Under the pieces are notes generated by a model that was not told where the DNA came from, made no database searches, and saw nothing but the letters and a program-made list of their open reading frames with translations. Below are positions 23,167 through 28,882 of a stretch of 28,882 nucleotides of DNA, one piece after another. The first letter of the stretch is position 1, and every line of letters starts with the position of its first letter. The translations under genes were made by a program, and so were the position numbers. This DNA is from Desulfuromonadales bacterium (GTDB lineage Bacteria; Desulfobacterota; Desulfuromonadia; Geobacterales; Pseudopelobacteraceae): assembly GCA_015688915.1 (NCBI GenBank), contig JAATGX010000146.1, positions 1-28,882 of the forward strand, given 5' to 3'.

Positions 23167-25623
23167 TTAGTGTTGTGAAGCAGAGGGCCTGTCTTTGGCC
23201 GTTGGCTTCCGTTTGCGCTTCTCATGCGGCTTTTCGGTCTGTTTCCGCAACCGTTCGGCCATTGTCCGTAACCGTTCGTCCACCAACTGATAGAGCGTCC
23301 CCTTGGGAAACCGCCCGTTTTTGCCCCGTACCCCGGCCGCTTTGCCGGTCAGGATCTCGATCCCCTGTTCGATGGTTTCGACGCTCCAGATGTGAAACCG
23401 CCCGGAGCTGACCGCCGCCACCACCTCGTCGTTCAGCATCAGGTGCCGCTCGTTGGATTTGGGGATCATAACCCCCTGGCGCCCGGTCAGCCCCTTGGAC
23501 TTGCAGACGGCAAAGAACCCCTCGATCTTGAAGTTGACCCCGCCGATGGGCTGGATCATGCCGCGCTGGTTGACGCTGCCGGTAACAGCTATCCCCTGGC
23601 TGATCGGTACGCCGGACAGGGCCGACAGCAAGGCGTACAGTTCGGTGGACGAGGCGCTGTCCCCTTCGATGCCGTCGTAGGACTGTTCGAAGCAGATCGA
23701 GGCGGACAGGGACAAGGGGCGCTCTATGGCAAAGGTGCCGCCCAGGTAGCCGGTCAGGATCATGACCCCCTTGTCGTGGATCGGACCGGACAACTTGACC
23801 TCGCGCTCGATGTTGACCATGCCGGCCCGGCCCGTATAGACCTGGGCGGTGATGCGGGATGGCCGGCCAAAGGTGTGGTCTCCCAGGCCGATCACCGAAA
23901 GGCCGTTGATCTGTCCGGCAACGGCGCCCTCCGTATCCACCATGATGGTGCCGTCCTCGTACAGTTCGTGCAGGCGCTCCTCGATGCGGTTGACCCGGTA
24001 GATCTTCTCCTCGGCCGTTCGCAGCACATCTTCGCCCGTAACGATGGACCTGCCGTCCTTTTTGGCCCAGAAGCTGGCCTCGCGGATGAAATCGGCGATC
24101 TCCATGAACTGGGAGGAGAGCTTGTGCTGGTCCTCCACCATGCGGGCGGTATATTCCAGCAGGGCCGCGATGCCGCTGCGGTCGAAATGCAGGAGCTTCT
24201 CGCACCGGCAGTGGGTGGCCACGAACAGGGCGTAGTCCCGCATGATCTCCGGCGTGCGGACCACATGGCTGTCGAATTCGGCCTTGACCTTGAAAAACTT
24301 GCGGTAGTCCGGATCGAGGTAAAACAGCAGATAATAGATCCAGGGGGTGCCGATCATGATGATCTTGGTCTGGAACTGCACCGGTTCGGGCTTGAGCGTA
24401 ACCATGGTCATGAAACGGTACTGCTCCAGCACGTCCTCGATCCTGATCTCGCCGGTGCGGATGCAGCGCTTGAGCGCGTCCCACACAAAGGGGTTGGTCA
24501 GGACCTCGCGGGCGTCGATCACCAGGTAGCCGCCGTTGGCGCGGTGCAGCGCCCCGGCCTTGATCATGGTGAAATCGGTCACCGCCACGCCACCGTATTG
24601 CATGACGTGCTCGATGCGTCCGAAGAGGTTATTGTAGGTGGGGTTCGGCTCGAAGACGACCGGCGCCCCCTTGGTTTCCTTGTTGTCCACCAGCAGATTG
24701 ACCTCGTAGCGCTCGAAGGTCGGTTCCTGGCGGGGCAGCTTCAGGCCGGGGATCTGCGGCTGGGGCGCCTGGGGCTTGAAGTCGTCCAGGGTGTTGAGGA
24801 TATCCTCCTGAACCGCCTCAAGGTAGGCCAGCACCTTGGGGAGATCGGCGTATTTCTCCCGTAGCGGGTCGAGGCGATGCCCCAGGCAGGACATGCCCAG
24901 GTCGCGGTCTGCCTGGGCCAGGCCGTCCTTGGTGGCCTTTTCGCTGTCGCGCACCTGGCGCAGGACATCGTTGAGCCTCTCGGTCAGTTCCTTACCGGTT
25001 TGCTCCAGTTTTTCACGCTCCGCATCGGAGAGCGCCTCGTATTCCTCCTGGGTAAAGTTATGCCCCTCCTTCTGAGGCACAATCACCAGCCCGGAGACGG
25101 TCCGTTGCAGGGTAAAACCTTGCTCTTCGGCCTCCTTTTCCAGCCCCTGAAAGAGCCCGTTGTTCCTGGACTGGTACTCTTCGAGGATCTCGGCCCTGCG
25201 GGTCTCGTACTCCTTGCTCTCCAACGCCTTGGGGATGTCGATCCTGAAGGCCTCGACCAACTCCTTCATATCCGCCGTCAGTTCGCTTCCCCGGCCGGCG
25301 GGTAATGAGAGGGAAACCGCCGAGTCGCTCTCCTTGAAACTGGAGACGTAGACCCAGTCGTTCGGTTTGGGCTCGTTCCCGGCGCGTTTTTTAAGGATGG
25401 TGCGGATGGTGGAGGCGCGGCCGGTGCCGGTCTCGCCGGAGACGTAAAGGTTGAACCCGGTTTCTTCCATACCCAGGCCGAACTCGATGGAGCGGAGCGC
25501 ACGTTTCTGGCCGATGGCGCCTTCCAGGTCGGGAAGCTGCTCGGTGCTCTCGAAATCGAACAGGGCCGGGTCGCAATTCCAGCGGAGTCGTTCGGCCGGT
25601 ACCCGGCGGTCGTCAGGTTGCAT
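23167..25623 (-). CDS. Lon-like ATP-dependent protease (AAA_32/LonB-type)
   Basis: 818 residues. An N-terminal AAA_32-type ATPase region, interrupted by a coiled stretch at about 130-270 (rich in E, K, Q), is followed by a second ATPase part (GALHRANGGYLVIDAREVL, 356-374) and a C-terminal Lon protease domain. The catalytic dyad is intact: S656 in GDSASSTELYALLS and K699 in GGVNFKIEGFF, 43 residues apart as in E. coli Lon. The P-loop SGETGTGRAST (62-72) has arginine where lysine is usual. It lacks the classical Lon substrate-binding N-domain. A promoter lies at 25674-25702 and GAGGA seven bases before ATG 25623. The hemerythrin gene follows by 23 bp. Expected role: cytoplasmic protein quality control; substrates unknown. 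Confidence 0.93.
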   Translation of the reverse strand: MQPDDRRVPAERLRWNCDPALFDFESTEQLPDLEGAIGQKRALRSIEFGLGMEETGFNLYVSGETGTGRASTIRTILKKRAGNEPKPNDWVYVSSFKESDSAVSLSLPAGRGSELTADMKELVEAFRIDIPKALESKEYETRRAEILEEYQSRNNGLFQGLEKEAEEQGFTLQRTVSGLVIVPQKEGHNFTQEEYEALSDAEREKLEQTGKELTERLNDVLRQVRDSEKATKDGLAQADRDLGMSCLGHRLDPLREKYADLPKVLAYLEAVQEDILNTLDDFKPQAPQPQIPGLKLPRQEPTFERYEVNLLVDNKETKGAPVVFEPNPTYNNLFGRIEHVMQYGGVAVTDFTMIKAGALHRANGGYLVIDAREVLTNPFVWDALKRCIRTGEIRIEDVLEQYRFMTMVTLKPEPVQFQTKIIMIGTPWIYYLLFYLDPDYRKFFKVKAEFDSHVVRTPEIMRDYALFVATHCRCEKLLHFDRSGIAALLEYTARMVEDQHKLSSQFMEIADFIREASFWAKKDGRSIVTGEDVLRTAEEKIYRVNRIEERLHELYEDGTIMVDTEGAVAGQINGLSVIGLGDHTFGRPSRITAQVYTGRAGMVNIEREVKLSGPIHDKGVMILTGYLGGTFAIERPLSLSASICFEQSYDGIEGDSASSTELYALLSALSGVPISQGIAVTGSVNQRGMIQPIGGVNFKIEGFFAVCKSKGLTGRQGVMIPKSNERHLMLNDEVVAAVSSGRFHIWSVETIEQGIEILTGKAAGVRGKNGRFPKGTLYQLVDERLRTMAERLRKQTEKPHEKRKRKPTAKDRPSASQH

Positions 25624-25673
25624 GGAAGGATCCTCGTTCTGTGGCCCGTGCCCGGAGAAATAATAAGTTGTTA

Positions 25674-25702
25674 ATAATGGCGCGGGAAGACGCTGCTGTC
25701 AA
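25674..25702 (-). promoter_or_regulatory. Promoter of the Lon-like protease gene
   Basis: On the minus strand a perfect TTGACA and CATTAT are separated by 17 bases, start near 25667. The same stretch also reads CTTGACA-N14-CGCCATTAT, close to the heat-shock sigma32 pattern (CTTGAA, then CCCCATNT), so heat control is possible. Confidence 0.6.
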
Positions 25703-25744
25703 GGTTTCTCGGACGTCACACGGTTTTTATGTGCGGACACGGTT

Positions 25745-27013
25745 TCAGAGGAACATCGGCAGCGGCTGTTCCAGGATACGCCTGAACTCCGCCAGGAAGG
25801 CGGCCGCGTATGCGCCGTCCACGGTGCGGTGGTCGGCGGAAAGGGTGACGCGCATGGTCGGAGCGACAACGACCCCGCCATTGTGTACTGAGGGGCGGTC
25901 GGCCACGCTGCCGACAGCCAGGACAGCCACCTGTCCCGGCATGATCAGGGCCATGAACTCGTCCACCCCGTACATCCCCAGGTTGGAGACGGTAAAGTTG
26001 GCGCCGGACAGCTCCGCCTGGGTCAGCCGCCCGTTGTGTGCCCGGTCCGCCAGCCGGGCCGCCTCGTGGGCGATCTCCCGGGGCGAGAGCCGGTCGCACC
26101 CCCTGATGACCGGTACCAGCAGACCATCGGGCAGAGCCACGGCAAAACCGATATGGATGCCGCTTTCAACGGTATCATTGCCGTGTGCGGCGACCAGGCG
26201 GGGGAAGCGCGCCAGGGCCACGGCACACCCCTTGACCACCAAGTCGTTGTACCCCACCGCCGCATCGCTCCCCTTCAATTCATGAACCATCTCGACGCAG
26301 GCCTGCATGGTGATCTCCACCGTAACGGTGAAGTGGGGAATCTCGTGCCAGGAACGGGTGACGGTGGCACTGATCGCCTGCCGCATGGCATTCGCCGGGG
26401 CCCCAGGTTCCGCTGCCGGAGACGGTGCTTCCGGGACCGTTGCGTCGGGCTGGGCACCGGAACCACCAGCCGCGCCGGGGGGGACGGCACCTGCGTTCAG
26501 GTCTTCCTGCATCACCCGTCCCTCCGGGCCGCTGCCCTGCACCCGTGCCAGGTCGATGCCCGCTTCGCGCGCCATGCGGCGGACCAGGGGCGAGGCCTTT
26601 TCGTGCCCCTCCTCCGGGTGTGACGACGGCAGTGCCGGGGAAATCGCGGCTTCCCGGGTCGGTTCCGGTATGTCGGGAGGGACAGGGACGGGCTGCGGCG
26701 GAGCGGCAGCCGGCTGAACAGCCGGTTGGGGCGGTGGTGTTGCGGGCGCAGCCGTTGCGTCGGACACGGTCTCACCCGCTTCGCCGATCAGCCCCAGCAC
26801 CGTGCCCACCGGCACGGTTTCGCCGCCGGTGGCCATGGTCTTCAGCAGGACCCCCGAGGCAAAGGCTTCCAGTTCCATGACCGCTTTGTCGGTCTCCACT
26901 TCGGCGATCACCTCGCCCCGCTCGATCCGTTCGCCCACGCTCTTGCGCCAGCCGATGAAGCGGCCATCGGTCATGGTGTCGGACAATTTCGGCATGGTTA
27001 TTTCAATTGCCAT
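25745..27013 (-). CDS. pdhC: Dihydrolipoamide acetyltransferase, E2 of a pyruvate/acetoin dehydrogenase complex
   Basis: 422-residue core enzyme that moves the acetyl group from E1 to coenzyme A. Domain order: one lipoyl domain (1-78) with the lipoyl lysine K43 in VETDKAVMELEA; an alanine/proline linker (85-125); an E1/E3-binding domain at about 139-172 (ASPLVRRMAREAGIDLARVQ); another linker; and the catalytic domain from about 208, with H395 and D399 in LSADHRTVDGAY. One lipoyl domain suits the E1-alpha/E1-beta type of complex. ATG 27013 has AGGTGAG five bases upstream. It follows pdhB by 52 bp. No E3 (dihydrolipoamide dehydrogenase) gene is in the window. Substrate could be pyruvate or acetoin. 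Confidence 0.95.
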   Translation of the reverse strand: MAIEITMPKLSDTMTDGRFIGWRKSVGERIERGEVIAEVETDKAVMELEAFASGVLLKTMATGGETVPVGTVLGLIGEAGETVSDATAAPATPPPQPAVQPAAAPPQPVPVPPDIPEPTREAAISPALPSSHPEEGHEKASPLVRRMAREAGIDLARVQGSGPEGRVMQEDLNAGAVPPGAAGGSGAQPDATVPEAPSPAAEPGAPANAMRQAISATVTRSWHEIPHFTVTVEITMQACVEMVHELKGSDAAVGYNDLVVKGCAVALARFPRLVAAHGNDTVESGIHIGFAVALPDGLLVPVIRGCDRLSPREIAHEAARLADRAHNGRLTQAELSGANFTVSNLGMYGVDEFMALIMPGQVAVLAVGSVADRPSVHNGGVVVAPTMRVTLSADHRTVDGAYAAAFLAEFRRILEQPLPMFL

Positions 27014-27065
27014 GGTATCTCACCTTTTTTCGGATGGATTGCAGAACGTAAGGGGTATGACGGTC

Positions 27066-28052
27066 TCAGTAGCTGCCTTGCAACACCTCTCTCACCGCCT
27101 GGACAATGGTTTCCATCCGGGGGATGCACAGCTTTTCGATCTTGCGCGAGTAGGGCATGGGCACGTCCAGGCCGGACACCCGTCTGACCGGCGCCTTGAG
27201 CGTGTCGAAGCAGTTCTCGAAGATGCGGCTTGAGATCTCCGCCCCCAGGCCGCAGGTGCGCCAACATTCCTCCACCACCACAGCCCGCCCGGTTTTACGC
27301 ACCGAGGCCAGGATGGACGCCTCGTCCAGCGGCGCCAGGCTGCGCAGGTCCAGCACTTCGCAGGATATCCCCTCTTTTGCCAGTTCCTCGGCCGCCTGCA
27401 GGGCCAGGATGGTCATGCGGGCGTAGGCCACGATGGTTATCTGCTCGCCCGGCCGCTTCACCTCGGCCAAGCCCAGGGGAATCAGGAAATCCGGGTCCTC
27501 CGGCACCTCACCCTTGCTGTTGTAGAGCAGTTCATGCTCCAGGAAGATGACAGGGTTGTTGTCGCGGATGGCGCTCTTCAACAGCCCCTTGGCGTCGGCC
27601 GGTGTTGCCGGGTAGGCGATGCGCACACCGGGGCAGTGCATGAAAAAGGTTTCCAGGCTCTGGGAATGCTGCGCCCCCAACTGGCTGCCGCCACCGCCCG
27701 GCATGCGGATGACCATGGGGAGGAGGGTCTGGCCGCCGAACATGTAGCGGGCCTTGGTCATATGGTTGACGATCTGGTCCATGGCCAGCAGGGCGAAGTT
27801 GACCGTCATCAACTCGGCTACGGGCCGCAATCCACCCATGGCGGCGCCCACGGCCACACCAACGATGGTGTTCTCCGAGATGGGGGTGTCCTTGACCCGT
27901 TCCTCGCCGAATTCGGCCAGAAGCCCGCGGGTCACCTTGAAGGCGCCCTCGTACAGGGCCACGTCCTCGCCCCAGGTCACCACCGTGGGATCGCGCCGCA
28001 TCTCTTCCTTCAAGGCCAGGTTCAAAGCATCTCTATAGGTCATTTCAGGCAT
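27066..28052 (-). CDS. pdhB: Pyruvate/acetoin dehydrogenase E1 component, beta subunit
   Basis: 328 residues, the family length. Starts MPEMTYRDALNLALKEEM; family-typical segments are GEDVALYEGAFKVTRGLLAE, DTPISENTIVGVAVGAAMGG, RPVAELMTVNFALLAMDQIV and EVLDLRSLAPLDEASILASV. With E1-alpha it forms the thiamine-diphosphate alpha2-beta2 decarboxylase. ATG 28052 has GGAGG six bases upstream; the frame extending to 28103 is translated repeat element. A 114-bp palindromic element separates it from pdhA, and pdhC follows by 52 bp. Confidence 0.96.
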   Translation of the reverse strand: MPEMTYRDALNLALKEEMRRDPTVVTWGEDVALYEGAFKVTRGLLAEFGEERVKDTPISENTIVGVAVGAAMGGLRPVAELMTVNFALLAMDQIVNHMTKARYMFGGQTLLPMVIRMPGGGGSQLGAQHSQSLETFFMHCPGVRIAYPATPADAKGLLKSAIRDNNPVIFLEHELLYNSKGEVPEDPDFLIPLGLAEVKRPGEQITIVAYARMTILALQAAEELAKEGISCEVLDLRSLAPLDEASILASVRKTGRAVVVEECWRTCGLGAEISSRIFENCFDTLKAPVRRVSGLDVPMPYSRKIEKLCIPRMETIVQAVREVLQGSY

Positions 28053-28082
28053 CCGAAACCTCCGGTAAAAACCGTAACATCT

Positions 28083-28196
28083 GCCACAGAGGCACGGAGA
28101 CACAGAGAAAAGCGGGAGAAAGCAAGCTGTAGCTAACTGGTTATCTTCCGTTTTTGATTTTCTCTGTGAACCTCTGTGTCTCCGTGTCTCTGTGGC
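28083..28196. repeat. Palindromic MITE-like element, copy 2 (pdhA-pdhB gap)
   Basis: Arms at 28084-28107 and 28172-28195 match those of 17461-17609 with one base different in the left arm (GGCACGG for GACACGG). Here the short arm (AAAAGCGGGA inside) is left and the long arm (with the GTTCACAGAG decamer) is right, the reverse of copy 1. The two copies also share an internal CGTTTTTGATTTT. It abuts the pdhA stop by 6 bases. Confidence 0.85.
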
Positions 28197-28202
28197 AGGT
28201 GT

Positions 28203-28882
28203 TCAGACGTAGATATCCTCGTACACCTCGCTGTCCTCCGGCCAGGGCGACTCCTCGGCGAAGGTTACGGCCTCGTCCACCACCGCCTTGCAGCGGGCCT
28301 CGATGGCGTCCAGGGCCGCCCGGTCGGCGATGGCTTCGTCCAGCAACTGTTTGGCAAAGGTGGGAATCGGATCGCGGGACCTCCATAATTCGTGCTCGGC
28401 GGCTGATCGGTATTTGCCCGGATCGGCCATGGAATGACCGCGAAAACGGTAGGTGGTCGCCTCGATGAAGTAGGGTTGCCCGCTCTCTCGGACCTTTTCC
28501 GCGGCATGCCTGATCGACTTGTACACGGCGATCACGTCCATGCCGTCCACCTTTTCCGAGGGGATGTCGTAGCCGCAGGTGCGGCGGTGAATGGAAGACA
28601 GGGCCGAGGAACGGTGCACCTCGGTGCCGATGCCGTAGAAATTGTTCTCGCAGACGAAGAGCACCGGCAACTCCCACAACCGCGCCCAGTTGAGCGATTC
28701 GTGGAAGGTGCCCTGGTTGACCGCGCCGTCGCCGAAGAAACAGGCGGTGATGCGGTCGTCACCCCGGGTGCGGGCGGCGCAGGCCCGCCCCCGGGCGCTG
28801 GGGTCCTGGCCCCCGTCCCTGGCGTCCCCCCCCCTGAAATTGAGCGCCGGGCCAACGCGGAGCCAGGACCCCCCCTTACCCG
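28203..28882 (-). CDS. pdhA: Pyruvate/acetoin dehydrogenase E1 component, alpha subunit (partial, doubtful 5' edge)
   Basis: C-terminal 226 residues; the frame is open to the window edge. The thiamine-diphosphate motif ITACFFGDGAVNQGTFHESL with NN in CENNFYGIGTEVHR is intact, as are YDIPSEKVDGMDVIAV and TYRFRGHSMADPGKYR. Upstream of residue ITAC the frame reads GKGGSWLRVGPALNF, then GGDARDGGQDPSARGRACAA. This aligns without gaps to the usual GKGGSMHLFD and NFMGGYAIVGGQIPLATG, but nearly every conserved non-glycine residue there is changed. The DNA is full of C-runs (GGG on the coding strand), so I suspect poor sequence at a contig end rather than real divergence. First gene seen of the pdhA-pdhB-pdhC run. 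Confidence 0.9.
   Translation of the reverse strand, partial: GKGGSWLRVGPALNFRGGDARDGGQDPSARGRACAARTRGDDRITACFFGDGAVNQGTFHESLNWARLWELPVLFVCENNFYGIGTEVHRSSALSSIHRRTCGYDIPSEKVDGMDVIAVYKSIRHAAEKVRESGQPYFIEATTYRFRGHSMADPGKYRSAAEHELWRSRDPIPTFAKQLLDEAIADRAALDAIEARCKAVVDEAVTFAEESPWPEDSEVYEDIYV

Noticed and set aside
23392..24864. 490-residue open frame on the plus strand opposite the Lon-like gene
   Set aside because: Antisense shadow of a well-supported gene with G+C-rich codons; its translation has no recognisable domain and no ribosome site.
1..28882. CRISPR arrays, tRNA or rRNA genes, insertion-sequence transposases, prophage genes
   Set aside because: No regularly spaced repeats, no tRNA-like cloverleaf and no transposase, integrase or phage structural frames were seen on reading both strands.

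Overview
The window reads as chromosome of a Desulfuromonadia/Geobacter-like bacterium. The grounds are a dapA-dapB-dapL (LL-diaminopimelate aminotransferase) lysine block, c-type haem motifs in exported proteins, a bacteriohemerythrin, a Cache-GGDEF signalling protein and a short Rho_N/cysteine protein of a kind I recall from Geobacter. The assignment is by gene content, not by a search. From about 10.9 kb on, most genes look like ordinary core genes of one G+C-rich coding style. The first 8 kb is visibly more A+T-rich and looks accessory.

Region 1 (1-8130): five co-directed genes on the minus strand, in transcription order a DUF1302 outer-membrane barrel candidate, a DUF1329 periplasmic protein, an exported YCF48-type beta-propeller carrying a CXXCH haem motif, an RND/MMPL inner-membrane transporter and an MFS transporter cut by the window edge. 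Together they look like an envelope-spanning uptake or export route for a hydrophobic compound. A strong intrinsic terminator lies between a putative promoter and the first gene, which suggests attenuation or a small RNA. A divergent AraC-type regulator with its own promoter and palindrome is the likely controller.

Region 2 (8131-13600): the AraC regulator, a DUF2917 remnant, a small integral membrane protein, a cytochrome P460-type haem protein, an E. coli-type lysA bracketed by two near-identical 29-32 bp hairpin repeats, a frameshifted C-terminal scrap of a Fic-family gene, and an MNT-HEPN toxin-antitoxin type pair. This stretch shows signs of rearrangement and decay.

Region 3 (13700-19640, minus strand): LOG-family protein, then dapA, dapB, a Cache-HAMP-GGDEF diguanylate cyclase and dapL, ending in a terminator. 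dapA has a good sigma70-type promoter. A palindromic MITE-like element sits between dapA and dapB, and a homologous one lies between the pyruvate dehydrogenase E1 genes.

Region 4 (19860-22680, plus strand): a membrane-anchored SurA/PpiD-like chaperone followed 14 bp later by purC and a terminator, then the Rho_N/cysteine mini-protein.

Region 5 (22700-28882, minus strand): pyruvate (or acetoin) dehydrogenase E1-alpha (cut by the edge), E1-beta and lipoyl E2, then a Lon-like protease with its own promoter and a bacteriohemerythrin, ending in a terminator. The last ~110 bases contain C-runs and substitutions at invariant E1-alpha residues, so that edge should be treated as doubtful sequence.
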